From Planctomycetota bacterium (lineage in GTDB: Bacteria; Planctomycetota; UBA1135; UBA2386): a DNA stretch of 32,703 bases. Shown here piece by piece: positions 1 to 9,700 of this stretch. The stretch is from positions 1 through 32,703 of the forward strand of contig NYVR01000071.1 in NCBI GenBank assembly GCA_002684655.1, read 5' to 3'. Below the pieces are notes generated by a model, which did no database searches, was not told the DNA's origin, and saw only the letters and a list, made by a program, of their open reading frames with translations. Position numbers and translations under genes: made by a program. Every line of letters begins with the position of its first letter. Position 1 is the first letter of the stretch.

Positions 1-2171
1 AACATCTTGCCCGCGCCGAACAGGTCGCCGACGACCTTCATGCCGTCCATCAGCGGCCCCTCGATGACCTGGAGCGGCCGGTCAAACTGTTGACGCGCCT
101 CTTCGGTGTCGTCCTCGATGAAGTCGACGATCCCGTGCACCAGCGCGTGCTGCAGGCGCTTGGCGACCGGCGCGTCGCGCCAGGTCATGTCGATTACGCG
201 CTGCTTGCCGCCGCCCTTGACCTGCTCGGCAAAGGTGATCAGGCGCTCGGTGGCGTCTGATCGGCGGCAGAAGAGCACGTCCTCCACGTGCTCGAGCAGG
301 TCCTTGGGGATGTCCTCATAGACCTCCAGCATGCCCGCGTTGACGATGCCCATGTCCATCCCCGCGCTGATCGCGTGGTAAAGGAACGCGGAGTGCATCG
401 CTTCGCGTACGACGTTGTTGCCCCGGAACGAGAACGACAAGTTCGACACGCCGCCAGAGACCTTCGCGCCGGGGCAGACCCGTTTGATGACGCGCGTCGC
501 CTCGATGAAGTTGACCGCGAACTGGTCGTGCTCCTCGATGCCGGTCGCGACCGCGAGGATGTTGGGGTCAAAGATGATGTCGTGCGGATCAAAGCCGACC
601 TCTTCGGTCAGCAGCTTGTAGGCGCGCTGGCAGATGTCGACCTTGCGCTCGACGGTCTCGGCCTGGCCGACCTCGTCGAAGGCCATCACGACGACGCCGG
701 CGCCATAGCGCTGGATGTAGCGTGCCTTCTCAAGGAAGTCGGCTTCACCCTCTTTGAGGCTGATGGAGTTGACGACGCACTTGCCTTGGACGCACTTGAG
801 CCCGGCCTCGATCACCGACCACTTCGATGAGTCGATCATGATCGGGATGCGCGCCACCTCTGGCTCGGTCGCGATCAGGTTCAGGAAGGTGGTCATCGCC
901 TGCTCGGAGTCGAGCATGCCTTCGTCCATGTTGACGTCGAGCAGGTTGGCGCCGCCGCGGACTTGGTCAAGCGCGACCTCTAGCGCGGTCTGGTAGTCGT
1001 TCGCGAGGATTAGCTTGGCGAACTTCTTGCTGCCGGTCACGTTGGTCCGCTCGCCGATCATCATGAAGCTTGACTCCTGGTTGATGACCAGCGGCTCGAG
1101 GCCGCTGAACACGGCGAACGGTCGTTCTTCGTTGAGGCGTTCGCGGGGGTCGAGCTCTTTGACGGTCTCGGTGATCGTCTCGATGTGACCTGGGGTGGTG
1201 CCGCAGCATCCGCCGAGCATGTTGACGAAGCCGTCTTGGGCGAAGTCTCGCAGCAGCTGCGCGGTCCGCTCGGGCGGCTCGTCATATTCGCCCATCGCGT
1301 TCGGGAGGCCGGCGTTGGGGTAGCAGCTGGTGAATGTCGTCGCGTGGTTGGACAGCGCCTCGACGTAGGGGCGCATGTCTTCTGCGCCGAGCGCGCAGTT
1401 GATGCCCACGGACAGGGCCTTGGCGTGCGCGATCGACGCCCAGAACGCTTCGATAGTCTGCCCGGACAGCGTGCGACCGCTGCGGTCAGTGATCGTGACG
1501 GAGAGCATCAGCGGGACGTCGCGGCCCGCGCTCGCGACGGCGTCTTGATAGGCGAGCACCGCGGCCTTGCTGTTGAGCGTGTCAAAGATCGTCTCGATCA
1601 GCACGATGTCGACGCCGCCCTCGATCAAGGCCTCGGTTTGCTGGAGATAGGCGGCGTGTAGCTCGTCGAAGGTGGCCGCCCGGTAGGCCGGGTCGTTGAC
1701 GTCGGGCGAGATCGAGAGCGTCTTGTTGGTCGGGCCGACCGCGCCAGCGACGAACCGTGGCTTGTCCGGCGTCTTCTCTGTCCACGCGTCGGCGGCCGCT
1801 CGGGCGATGCGAGCGGCCTCGACGTTGATCTCTCGCACGAGGTGCTCGGCGGCGTAGTCCGCCTGAGAGATCGAGGTGCCGTTGAAGGTGTTGGTCTCGA
1901 TGACGTCGGCGCCTGCCTGCAGGTAGGCGTCGTGAACGCTGCGCACGACGTCGGGTCGCGTCAGCACCAGGATGTCGTTGTTGCCCTGCAGGTCGGCGTC
2001 GTGGTCGCGGAAGCGGTCGCCGCGGAAGTCGGCCTCGTTGAGCTTGTGCTGCTGCAGCATCGTGCCCATGGCGCCGTCGACGATCAGGATGCGGCGCGCC
2101 AGCAAGTCCTCAAGGGCTGCGCGCGTGTCGCGGGTGCGGCCCGCGACGGTGTTCTGCGAGGTAGCGGTCAT
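1..2171 (-). CDS. metH: Cobalamin-dependent methionine synthase (MetH), C-terminal part beyond the left edge
   Basis: MetH transfers a methyl group from methyltetrahydrofolate to homocysteine through cobalamin in the cytoplasm. About 723 residues are visible. The homocysteine domain begins with [10 protein letters not shown] (about 31-40) and carries the zinc cysteines C259 and C322-C323 in a GGCCGTTP motif. The pterin-binding domain begins near residue 371 with [11 protein letters not shown] and contains the DVNMD motif. The cobalamin module has just begun when the window ends, at LFGAGKM, before the cobalamin-ligand His motif. The family is usually about 1,200 residues, so roughly 500 are missing. 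The ATG at 2171 lies inside the stop codon of the upstream regulator (ATGA overlap), and no Shine-Dalgarno site is seen, so translation is probably coupled to that regulator. Identification is from motifs and domain order and is very secure. Confidence 0.97.
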   Translation of the reverse strand, partial: MTATSQNTVAGRTRDTRAALEDLLARRILIVDGAMGTMLQQHKLNEADFRGDRFRDHDADLQGNNDILVLTRPDVVRSVHDAYLQAGADVIETNTFNGTSISQADYAAEHLVREINVEAARIARAAADAWTEKTPDKPRFVAGAVGPTNKTLSISPDVNDPAYRAATFDELHAAYLQQTEALIEGGVDIVLIETIFDTLNSKAAVLAYQDAVASAGRDVPLMLSVTITDRSGRTLSGQTIEAFWASIAHAKALSVGINCALGAEDMRPYVEALSNHATTFTSCYPNAGLPNAMGEYDEPPERTAQLLRDFAQDGFVNMLGGCCGTTPGHIETITETVKELDPRERLNEERPFAVFSGLEPLVINQESSFMMIGERTNVTGSKKFAKLILANDYQTALEVALDQVRGGANLLDVNMDEGMLDSEQAMTTFLNLIATEPEVARIPIMIDSSKWSVIEAGLKCVQGKCVVNSISLKEGEADFLEKARYIQRYGAGVVVMAFDEVGQAETVERKVDICQRAYKLLTEEVGFDPHDIIFDPNILAVATGIEEHDQFAVNFIEATRVIKRVCPGAKVSGGVSNLSFSFRGNNVVREAMHSAFLYHAISAGMDMGIVNAGMLEVYEDIPKDLLEHVEDVLFCRRSDATERLITFAEQVKGGGKQRVIDMTWRDAPVAKRLQHALVHGIVDFIEDDTEEARQQFDRPLQVIEGPLMDGMKVVGDLFGAGKM

Positions 2172-3148
2172 GTCAGCGGATCAGCCGGACGGTCGGCACA
2201 GGCGATGAAGGTCGCGGGGAGGTCGCGGTCGTCTGACGAGGACTCGTGCAATTCGATCTCGACGTTGCGCAGGCCGGCGCGCTCGAGCCACTCGCGCACG
2301 CGCGCGATCGCGAAGCCCTGCCAGATGACGCCGAGGTCCTTCTGCAGCCACTCCCGGTCGGGCTGCGGGCGGTCTTCGGGCGCCGTGAAGTCGACCAGCA
2401 CGATCCGTCCGCCCGGACGCACGACGCGCGCGAGCTCGGCGATGGCGTCGCGCGGCGACGGCACGTAGTGCAAGACCATGTGCGCGAGCACCGCGTCGAC
2501 TTCGCCGTCACGCAGGGGCAGGTCCGTGGCGGCGCCGTGCCTCAGCTCGACGCGGTCGGGGTCTTTCAGCGCGGCGCGTTTGGCGTCGGCGGACGCGAGC
2601 ATGGCCTCGGACTGGTCGATGGCGATGACGCGCATGCCGAGCTGGGCCATCTCCATGGCGAGGACGCCGGTGCCGGTGCCGACGTCGGCGATGGTTAGGC
2701 CGCGCGGCACCAGCCGGCCGATCGCGCGCGCCCGCTGCAGGTCGTCTTGGAAGACCTTGCGGAGCCGGTCCCATTCGGCGCCGAGCGAGTCGAAGAACTC
2801 GCGGCTGCCGAGCGTGCGCGCGCGCAGCAGCGCGTCGAGGGCCTCGGCGTCTGCGGCGATCTGTGGGTCGTCGCGCAGCGAGCCGCGCGCCAACAGCCAG
2901 CCGTCGCCCCACGCGCCGTCGCTCGGCGGGGTGAAGCGCGAGTAGCAGAACGCGCCGTCGCGTCGTTCGGACAACAGGCCTTGCTCTTTGAGGTGGGCTA
3001 GGTGTCGGGAGACGGTCGACTGCGGCAGGTCGAGCAGCTTGACCAGGTCGGCGACCGATAGCTCTTGGCGCTCGAGCAGCGCGAGGAGGCGCAGGCGGGT
3101 GCTGTCACCCAGGGTCTTTACGACCCGCTGGAAGGTGTCGACGGTCAT
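2168..3148 (-). CDS. ArsR-type HTH / SAM-dependent methyltransferase fusion regulator (SahR-like), controls metH
   Basis: This is a probable transcriptional regulator of 326 residues. Residues 10-70 form an ArsR-like winged helix ([12 protein letters not shown], then the recognition helix around [18 protein letters not shown]). Residues 140-320 form a class I methyltransferase fold with the SAM/SAH-binding glycine motif [11 protein letters not shown] (154-164) and a post-motif [15 protein letters not shown]. Known proteobacterial regulators with this general layout sense S-adenosylhomocysteine and control the methionine cycle. The 4-base overlap with metH fits that role, but ligand and targets here are inferred. 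I chose the ATG at 3148 because AAGG lies 8 bases upstream and the HTH domain follows directly. ATG 3166 and GTG 3172 are alternatives. A dyad at 3180-3201 suggests autoregulation. Confidence 0.88.
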   Translation of the reverse strand: MTVDTFQRVVKTLGDSTRLRLLALLERQELSVADLVKLLDLPQSTVSRHLAHLKEQGLLSERRDGAFCYSRFTPPSDGAWGDGWLLARGSLRDDPQIAADAEALDALLRARTLGSREFFDSLGAEWDRLRKVFQDDLQRARAIGRLVPRGLTIADVGTGTGVLAMEMAQLGMRVIAIDQSEAMLASADAKRAALKDPDRVELRHGAATDLPLRDGEVDAVLAHMVLHYVPSPRDAIAELARVVRPGGRIVLVDFTAPEDRPQPDREWLQKDLGVIWQGFAIARVREWLERAGLRNVEIELHESSSDDRDLPATFIACADRPADPLT

Positions 3149-3179
3149 CGGCGGGCCTTCAACCATATCCACGAATCCG

Positions 3180-3201
3180 GATAAGTGAATGATAACTTAT
3201 C
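3180..3201. promoter_or_regulatory. Inverted repeat, candidate operator of the ArsR-methyltransferase/metH operon
   Basis: GATAAGT, eight bases, then ACTTATC form a perfect 7-base inverted repeat. It lies in a locally AT-rich patch 8 to 29 bases upstream of the most distal possible start (3172) of the ArsR-type regulator. Size, symmetry and position fit a dimeric ArsR-family operator. Binding is inferred. Confidence 0.55.
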
Positions 3202-3291
3202 TGGGCGCCCGGTGGCTATGCGGTTGGCCGTATCTGTCGCCGTGACAACTGGTTGGCATGGAGCTCGCGGCGAAGCGCGCGCCGTGGCCGC

Positions 3292-3306
3292 GCCCTGGCG
3301 CAGGGC
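3292..3306. other. Small GC-rich hairpin (GCCCTG-GCG-CAGGGC) in the 3167-3399 gap
   Basis: A perfect 6-base inverted repeat with a 3-base loop lies between the divergent regulator and the M14-like gene. There is no T-tract, so it is not a convincing intrinsic terminator. The rest of the gap shows no gene or RNA that I recognise. Confidence 0.3.
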
Positions 3307-3387
3307 CTACCGTCCGTCGGTTGCTGCTTCATCGCGGCTCGCTCGCCGCGCGCGGGCAGGCCGCTTCTGCTGTCCGCGCGGCGCGGC

Positions 3388-3393
3388 TATGAA
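3388..3393 (+). promoter_or_regulatory. Candidate -10 hexamer TATGAA, 6 bases before ATG 3400
   Basis: The hexamer occupies -12 to -7 relative to the start codon and no Shine-Dalgarno site is present. That is the geometry expected for a leaderless mRNA. The same spacing recurs before 12576, 27254 and 29822. Confidence 0.4.
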
Positions 3394-3399
3394 TGGGTC

Positions 3400-4866
3400 A
3401 TGACGTCTCGGGCCCACTTCTGCAGCGTCGCGGTCTTGCTGTCGGTTGCGGTGTTCGCGCAGCAAGGAACTCCGCGCCGCAGCGCGCAGCCGATCGCGGC
3501 TGGGACGCCGTGGCAGACGTCGGCGATCGTCATTGAGAGCGGCGTGCCGGGCCCGACCGCGCTGGTCGTCGGCGGCGTACACGGTAACGAGCCAGCTGGC
3601 GCGCGCGCAGCGCGCCAGGTGAGCGGTTGGCGCTTGGCCAAGGGGAAGCTGGTGGTCATCCCCCGCGCCAACGAGCCAGGGCTGCGCGCAGGCACGCGCC
3701 GCATGCCGGGGTTGACCAAGGAGCGCAGCGACCTCAATCGGCAGTTTCCTACGGCGGCTCGGCCGGCGCCTGTCGGCGTGCTCGCGACCGCGCTGTGGTC
3801 TTTCGTAGAGCAGCTGCGCCCGGACCTCGTGCTCGACCTGCACGAGGGCTACGACTTCACGCAGCGCAACCCCAAGTCGGTCGGGAGCTCGTTGATCGGC
3901 GCAGCGCACCCAGGAACCGCGGACCTCGCCGAGGCTGCACAGGCGGCGGTTAACGCCGAGATCGACGTCGCGGACCTGCAGTTCGTGCTCAAGCAGCGCG
4001 CGATCAACGGCAGCTTGATCCGTGCCGTCGTCGAGCAGCTGCGCGTGCCCGCGTTGATCTTGGAGACCACGACCAAGTCGCAGGCCTACGCCGTGCGCGC
4101 GCGCCAGCACCGCCTGATGGTGCACGCAGCGCTCGCGCACCTGGGTATGGCAGCGCACGGCCCGCACGTGCTGCTGGGGGACGCGCGTCGCGACGGCGCG
4201 CTGCGGGTCGGGATGTTCAGCGCCAAGGGTGTGAGCGGAAGCGGCCCGCGCAGCCTTGAGCGGCTGCTGCGCGACGGCTTCGACGTGCGGCGCTTCGGCG
4301 CGCGCGACGTCCAAGATGGCGCGCTACAGCAGTTCGACGTGGTGGTGTTCCCTGGCGGCAGCGGCTCGGGCCAAGCGCGCGCGCTCGGTTCGGCAGGCCG
4401 CGCCCGCGTGCGGAGCTTCGTCCAGCGGGGCGGTGGTTATGTCGGCATCTGCGCTGGCGCTTACCTAGCGGCCAACAACTACGCGTGGTCCTTGGACATC
4501 CTCGACGCTGACGTGATCGACCGTAAGCACTGGGCGCGCGGTCGGGGCACGGTGCAGCTCGCGTGGGCCGAGGGCGCGGGCGCTGTCCTAGGGACGCCGA
4601 AGAAGGCCTCGGTCCGTTACGCCAACGGCCCGATCTACGCGCGCAGCGGCGACGCGGCGCTCGACGACTTTGTTGTGCTCGCGACCTACCGCAGCGAGAT
4701 TAACACCAACGGCGCTCCCGCAGGGGTCATGCTCGACGCGCCGGCGATCGTGCAAGGCGTGTTCGGTGAAGGCCGCGTTGTTTGTTCGAGCCCGCACCCG
4801 GAGCAGACCGAGGGCCTAGAAGACGTCGTGCGCCGGTTGGTGCGCGCCGCCGCGCCGCGGCGCTGA
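3400..4866 (+). CDS. Secreted M14-like succinylglutamate desuccinylase/aspartoacylase-type enzyme with C-terminal amidotransferase-like domain
   Basis: A 488-residue exported protein. Residues 1-20 look like a Sec signal peptide (hydrophobic core CSVAVLLSVAVFA, then QQ). Residues 50-250 match the zinc carboxypeptidase/deacylase fold: H61 and E64 in GGVHGNEPAG, H148 in VLDLHEG as third zinc ligand, DLNRQFP (111-117) as substrate-binding Asn-Arg, and E222 in LETT as likely catalytic base. Residues 265-480 resemble a class I glutamine amidotransferase or biotin-ligase N-terminal-like domain, with VVVFPGGSGSG (314-324) and the Cys elbow GICAGAYLA (C351). The substrate is unknown; hydrolysis of an amide or peptide outside the cytoplasm is the likely role. 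The start at 3400 is chosen because it puts the signal peptide at the N-terminus. An in-frame start at 3253 would add an implausible Arg-rich leader. Confidence 0.85.
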   Translation: MTSRAHFCSVAVLLSVAVFAQQGTPRRSAQPIAAGTPWQTSAIVIESGVPGPTALVVGGVHGNEPAGARAARQVSGWRLAKGKLVVIPRANEPGLRAGTRRMPGLTKERSDLNRQFPTAARPAPVGVLATALWSFVEQLRPDLVLDLHEGYDFTQRNPKSVGSSLIGAAHPGTADLAEAAQAAVNAEIDVADLQFVLKQRAINGSLIRAVVEQLRVPALILETTTKSQAYAVRARQHRLMVHAALAHLGMAAHGPHVLLGDARRDGALRVGMFSAKGVSGSGPRSLERLLRDGFDVRRFGARDVQDGALQQFDVVVFPGGSGSGQARALGSAGRARVRSFVQRGGGYVGICAGAYLAANNYAWSLDILDADVIDRKHWARGRGTVQLAWAEGAGAVLGTPKKASVRYANGPIYARSGDAALDDFVVLATYRSEINTNGAPAGVMLDAPAIVQGVFGEGRVVCSSPHPEQTEGLEDVVRRLVRAAAPRR

Positions 4867-4951
4867 CCGCCTGTGAGGGGTGCGCGGCTCGGGCTGCAGT
4901 CGGCGTGAGCCGGCCGACCAAGTCCGTCGTGCAATCCGGCCGCGACGTCTG

Positions 4952-4957
4952 GATGAT
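4952..4957 (+). promoter_or_regulatory. Weak -10-like hexamer GATGAT, 6 bases before ATG 4964
   Basis: The hexamer keeps A at -11 and T at -7, the two most conserved bases of a -10 element, and no ribosome site precedes the start. It is a weaker member of the leaderless-type series in this window. Confidence 0.25.
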
Positions 4958-4963
4958 CCAGTT

Positions 4964-5719
4964 ATGCGAGGATCGCTGTTGGCGTCGCTCTTGGTCTTCG
5001 TGGCCGCGATCTGCGGCGCGTGTGAGGCCCCCGCTTGGTCGCTGCTCGAGCAGGTCGTCCCGCCTGCTTCGACGCAGGCGCTGCTCGTCTCGAGCAGCGC
5101 ATGGTCGGATGCCGAAGGGCGTCTGCAGCGTTGGCGGCGGGGCCCTGGCGGCGGCTGGCAGGCGGTCGGCGCGCCGATCTCGGTGTCGCTCGGTCGCAGC
5201 GGTATGGGGTGGGGGCTTGGGCTTCACCGGAGCGCGGCCGGCCCCTCCAAGCGTGAGGGTGACGGCCGCTCGCCGGCGGGGGTCTTCACGCTGGGCGCGG
5301 CGTTCGGCTACGCGGCGGCGCCGCCCGCGGGCGTCACGGTCCCTTACCGCGCGGCCGACGAGCGTGACTACTTCGTCGACGACGTGGCCTCCGATGACTA
5401 CAACCGCTGGCGGCGGATCAAAGACGAGGACGCCAACGATCCGAAGGCGCGTTGGGCTAGCTGCGAGCGGATGCGGCGCGCTGACGATCTCTACGAGCTG
5501 GGGATGATCGTCGAACACAACCAGGGCTGCGTCCCCGGCGCGGGCAGCGCGATCTTTCTTCACGTCTGGCGCGCCCCTGGCGCTCCGACGAGCGGCTGCA
5601 CAGCGATGGCCCGCGAAGATTTGCTGGAGGTCCTCCGCTGGCTGGACCCGGTGGCGGCGCCGGTGCTGGTGCAGGCGCCATCTCTAGCGCTCGGCGGGCT
5701 GCAGGCGGCGCCCCGTTAG
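4964..5719 (+). CDS. Exported L,D-transpeptidase-like (YkuD-family) protein
   Basis: A 251-residue protein with an N-terminal export signal (about 1-20, core LLASLLVFVAA). C20 could be a lipidation site, but the lipobox is poor. The C-terminal half has the YkuD catalytic signature: H200 in AIFLHVW, then S210-G211-C212 in TSGCTAM, where C212 is the expected nucleophile. The arrangement VEHNQG...FLHVW...SGCTAM is typical of the COG3786 branch, which acts on peptidoglycan or related peptides in the periplasm. ATG 4964 is preferred because it begins the signal peptide directly. It follows the M14-like gene by 97 bases on the same strand, and its stop overlaps the stop of the convergent LysR gene by 4 bases. 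A role in cell-wall remodelling is inferred from the family only. Confidence 0.87.
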   Translation: MRGSLLASLLVFVAAICGACEAPAWSLLEQVVPPASTQALLVSSSAWSDAEGRLQRWRRGPGGGWQAVGAPISVSLGRSGMGWGLGLHRSAAGPSKREGDGRSPAGVFTLGAAFGYAAAPPAGVTVPYRAADERDYFVDDVASDDYNRWRRIKDEDANDPKARWASCERMRRADDLYELGMIVEHNQGCVPGAGSAIFLHVWRAPGAPTSGCTAMAREDLLEVLRWLDPVAAPVLVQAPSLALGGLQAAPR

Positions 5720-6591
5720 GGCCGCGGTGCGCAAGCGATCATCTCGTCGAGCGCGGGGTGCTCGGGAGCGTCCTTGCGCCACGCCATCACGATCGGGAAC
5801 GTCACCCGCGGCTCGCCCCAAGGATAGGCCGCGAGTCGTCGACCCTTGGGGCCGTCGGCGTCCAGGCTCGGCACCAGCGACCAGCCGAGGCCCGACTCGA
5901 CGTAGCCTAAGATCGTGTCCGCGGTGCTGAGCGCGATCGTCGAGCTCGGCGTGACGCCGTGCTGGGCGATCGCCTGCAGTTGGAGCGCGTGATGCGGCGT
6001 ATCTGGCTCGTAGCTCAAGAACGGCATCGCCGCGAGCTCTCGAAGATTGGGGCTTCCGCGCCGCGGCGCGCGCGCCTTGGGGACGACGAGGCACGCGTGC
6101 ACCGTCGCGACCGCTTGGCTCGCGATGTCGTCGGGGACTTCGTGGAGGTGCGCGATCAGCACGTCGGCTGCGCCGCTGCGCAGCGCCTCGAGGTCGACCG
6201 TCGTCAGCTCCTGCAGCGTCAGCTGGGCCTGCGGTCGTCGCTTGCGCAGCGTCATCAGCCACGGCGGCAGCAGCTGTCGGATCAGCAGGGACTCTGCCTG
6301 GATCGTCAGCGCGCCGTCATACGCGCCGGTGCGCACGCCCTCGACGACCCGGGGGAGGTCGCGGAAAAACGGCGCCACGAAGTCGAGCAGCCGCTGGCCT
6401 GCGGGCGTCGGCAGCATCCGGTCCTTGCCGACGCGCATCAGCAGGGTGACGCCGACCTCGGCCTCGAGCTTCTTGACCTGCTGGTGCAGGGCGGGCTGCG
6501 TGATCGGGTAGTCGGCCGCGCGCGCCGCCTTGGCGTAGCCGCCGCTGTTCGCGACCAGGTGGAACCCGGCGAGTCGATGCAGGTCGATCAT
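5716..6591 (-). CDS. LysR-family transcriptional regulator
   Basis: A 291-residue LysR-type regulator. The N-terminal 60 residues form the winged helix, with the characteristic run AGFHLVANSGGYAKAARA, then PALHQQVKKLEAEVGVTL, which is the recognition and linker helix. The rest is a periplasmic-binding-protein-like effector domain. It is divergent from the MFS-acyltransferase-synthetase fusion, and a T-N11-A dyad lies between them at 6643-6657. It therefore probably controls itself and the fusion gene; the effector may be a lipid-derived molecule (inference). The start at 6591 (MIDLHRL) is the usual family position. The 3' end overlaps the convergent YkuD-family gene by 4 bases. Confidence 0.92.
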   Translation of the reverse strand: MIDLHRLAGFHLVANSGGYAKAARAADYPITQPALHQQVKKLEAEVGVTLLMRVGKDRMLPTPAGQRLLDFVAPFFRDLPRVVEGVRTGAYDGALTIQAESLLIRQLLPPWLMTLRKRRPQAQLTLQELTTVDLEALRSGAADVLIAHLHEVPDDIASQAVATVHACLVVPKARAPRRGSPNLRELAAMPFLSYEPDTPHHALQLQAIAQHGVTPSSTIALSTADTILGYVESGLGWSLVPSLDADGPKGRRLAAYPWGEPRVTFPIVMAWRKDAPEHPALDEMIACAPRP

Positions 6592-6642
6592 GTGGGGGTG
6601 CGTCCAGAGGATCTCGGCGCCGATCTAGGCGCGAGGACTTCG

Positions 6643-6657
6643 ATAAGCCTTGCTTAT
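6643..6657. promoter_or_regulatory. LysR-type box (ATAAGC-CTT-GCTTAT)
   Basis: A perfect 6-base inverted repeat with a 3-base centre satisfies the T-N11-A rule of LysR-family sites (T6644, A6656). It sits in an AT-rich island (about 6640-6700) in otherwise GC-rich DNA, 52 bases upstream of the LysR start and 84 bases upstream of the divergent fusion gene. Confidence 0.6.
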
Positions 6658-6726
6658 TGATTTGAGTATAGCAAGTAGCTCACATAAACTTTGGAAAGCG
6701 GCGATAGTTGCTCGTGCCTGAAACAC

Positions 6727-6731
6727 AGGAG
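6727..6731 (+). promoter_or_regulatory. Shine-Dalgarno AGGAG that selects ATG 6741
   Basis: AGGAG is 9 bases before ATG 6741 but only 3 bases before ATG 6735, so the later ATG is the better start. A TTG at 6708 would be a longer alternative. Confidence 0.5.
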
Positions 6732-6740
6732 TCGATGCGC

Positions 6741-9700
6741 ATGCCTAACGACCAACGCAAACCATTCCCGCTCTCGCTGCTCTTGACCGCCCAGTTCTTC
6801 GGGGCGTTCAACGACAACGCGTTCAAGATGATCGTCGTCCTGCTCGGCATCTCGGCCGTCGCGGACCAAGGCGAAGTCGAGAAGCAGGGCGTGACCACCC
6901 TCGCGATGGTGGTGCTGACCGCCCCGCTGATGCTCGGCTCGTTGCCGGCGATGGTGCTGGGCGACCGCGTCAGCAAGCGCAGCTTGATCGTCTGGACCAA
7001 GCTCGCGGAGCTGGCGCTGATGGCGCTCGGCACCTACGCGCTCTGGGCGCAGCCGCAAGGTTGGCTGCCCTACGTTGTGCTCGGCGGCATGGGCCTGCAG
7101 AGCGCGCTGTTCGCGCCTGGCAAATATGGCCTGCTCCCCGAGGTGTTGCCGCACGAGCAGCTCACCGAGGCCAACGGCAAGCTCGAGGCGGCGAGCTTCC
7201 TCGCGATCATCCTCGGCACCGTCGCGGGGGGGCTGATGCTGGAGAACGTCGGCGGCTCGGTTTGGATCGCGGGCGTGATCCTCACCGTGCTGTCTGCGTT
7301 GGGCTTCACGACCGCGGTATTCTTGCCGCGCGTGCCCGCGAGCGGCGGCGGCGTGCCCGCGGCGGTCGCGCTGCAGGGTGCATGGCGGGCGGTTCGCGAC
7401 GACCGCTCCCTGTGGCTGGCGACGCTCGGAACGGTCGCGTTCTGGAGCATCGCGAGCTTGCTCGGTCAGGACGTGCTGGTCTACGGCAAAGAGATCCTGA
7501 AGTTCCCCGACGACCTCGCGGCCGTGCCCTACGCGCTGTTCGCGATCGGCGTCGGCGCTGGCTCGCTGCTGGCCGGCAAGATCGCCAAGGGCAAGGTCGA
7601 GACCGGCCTGATCCCGCTCGGCGCGATCGGCCTCGCGGCGACGACCGCGGCGATGGGTCTGCTAGTGCCGGGTCGCTTCGGCACGTTCACGTTGATGACC
7701 CTGCTGGGCGTCGCGAGCGGCTTCGTCGTCGTCCCGCTCAACTCGCTGGTGCAGTGGCGCGCGCCGGCCGACCGCCGCGGGGGCGTGATCGCGCTCGTCA
7801 ACATGCTCTCGTTCGCCGGCATGATGGTGGGCAACTTCAGCTGCCTGGGCCTCGCGCGGATCGGGTGCGACTGCGCGACGATCCTGGTGATCGCCGCGGC
7901 GCTGACGTTCGCGGCGACCGCGTGGGCGATCTGGCTGTTGCCTGAATCGCTGCTGCGCTTGGTCATCGTGCTGCTCGCGAACACGCTCTATCGACTCCGC
8001 GTGATCGGTCAGGGGCGCGTGCCGGCGACGGGCGGCGCGCTGCTGGTGCCGAACCACGTGTCGTTCCTCGACGCGCTGTTCTTGCTCGCGGCCACCGACC
8101 GCCCGATCCGCTTCGTCGTTGAGCAGTTTTGGTACGAGAAGCCTTACCTCAAACTGTTTCTAAAGGCGCTCGGCTCGATCCCGATCAGCGCCGCGGGCGG
8201 CCCGCGCGTCGTGCTGCGCGCGCTCCGCGACGCAGGCCAGGCGCTCGACGACGGCGAGGTGGTGTGCTTGTTCGCCGAAGGCGAGATCAGCCGCATGGGC
8301 AGCACGCTGCCGTTCCGGCGCGGCCTCAAGCGCATCGTCAGGAAGCGCAACGCGCCGATCGTGCCGGTGCACCTCGACCGCGTCTACGGCTCCTTCGGCA
8401 GCTCTCAGCAGGGCCGGGTGCGCCTGCTGCCCGACCGGATCCCGATGCCGGTGACGGTCTCGTTCGGCGCGCCGATGTCCAACGACGTGCTGCCTGCCGA
8501 CGTGCGCGTCGAGGTCGAGCGCCTCGCCGAGTCCGCGGCGCAGCTGCGCGCTGACGAGCTGAAGCCGGTGCACGTGGCGTTCGTGCGGCGCGCGCGGCGC
8601 GCCCCGTGGCGCCAGTGCCTCGCCGACACGCAGGGCAAGAAGCTCTCGCGCGGCGCCTCGTTGGCGGGCGCGGTGATGATCGCGCGGCGCCTGCGTCGCA
8701 GCTGGACAGATCAGCAGCGCGTCGGCGTGATGCTGCCGCCGTCGATCGCCGGCGCGCTGACCGCGTTCGCCGGGAGCCTCGCGGGCAAGACGGTCGTCGC
8801 GCTCAACTTCACGGTCGGTCGCGCGGCGATGGAGTCCGCGGTGCGCCAGTCGGAGCTGCGCACCGTGTTGACGTCGCGCGCCTTCGTCGAGCGCCTCGAC
8901 CCAGAGGTGCTGCTCGCGCTCGGGGGCGTAGAGGTCCTCTTCCTTGAGGACGTGATGAAGGGCGTCAGCGCCTTCGAGCGGCTCGGGTGCATGATTCGCG
9001 GCCTCGTGCTCCCGATCGGGGCGCTCGAGCGTTGCTGCGGCGCGACCCGTCGCGTGCATCGCGACGACGTCGTCAACGTCCTGTTCAGCAGCGGCAGCAC
9101 CGGCGAGCCCAAGGGCATCGAGCTGACGCACACCAACCTGCAGGCCAACTGCGACGCGATCGCCCAGATCGTGCCGTTTGACCACCGCGACAAGTTGGTC
9201 GGCGTGCTGCCGATGTTCCACTCGTTCGGCAACATGGCGCTGTGGTACGCGGTCGGCCAGGGCGCAGGCATCGTGTTCCACCCGAACCCGCTCGAGGCGG
9301 CCGCCGTCGGCCACTTGGTTGGTTCGCACGGCGCGACGGTGCTGATCGCGACGCCGACGTTCCTGCAGCTTTACTACCGCCGCGTCGAGCCGGGTCAGTT
9401 CGGCTCGCTGCGCATGGTGCTGACAGGCGCCGAGAAGCTCACCGATGAGCTCGCGGACGCGTTCGCCGACCGCTTCGGCCTGCGCCCGGTGCAGGGCTAT
9501 GGCGCCACCGAGTGCGCGCCGGCGATCTCGGTCTGCGCGCCGGGCTACCGCGCGTCCGGGTTCTATCAGGCCGGCTCGCGGCGCGGGTCGGTCGGTCGCC
9601 CGGTGCCAGGCGTCACCGTGCGCGTGGTCGATCCGGACACCTTTGAGCCGGTCGAGACTGGCGAGCCGGGCATGCTCCTCGTGCGCGGCGCCAACGTCAT

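Noticed and set aside
3253-3399. N-terminal extension of the M14-like gene from ATG 3253
   Set aside because: The extra 49 residues are Arg/Ala-rich and would bury the signal peptide that begins at ATG 3400.
3167-3399. Possible SAM or SAH riboswitch near the metH operon
   Set aside because: The leader before the regulator is very short and shows no riboswitch-like helices; the dyad fits a protein operator better.
4867-4963. Possible GGCTC/GAGCC hairpin as a terminator after the M14-like gene
   Set aside because: The stem is short, the loop is long and there is no T-tract.
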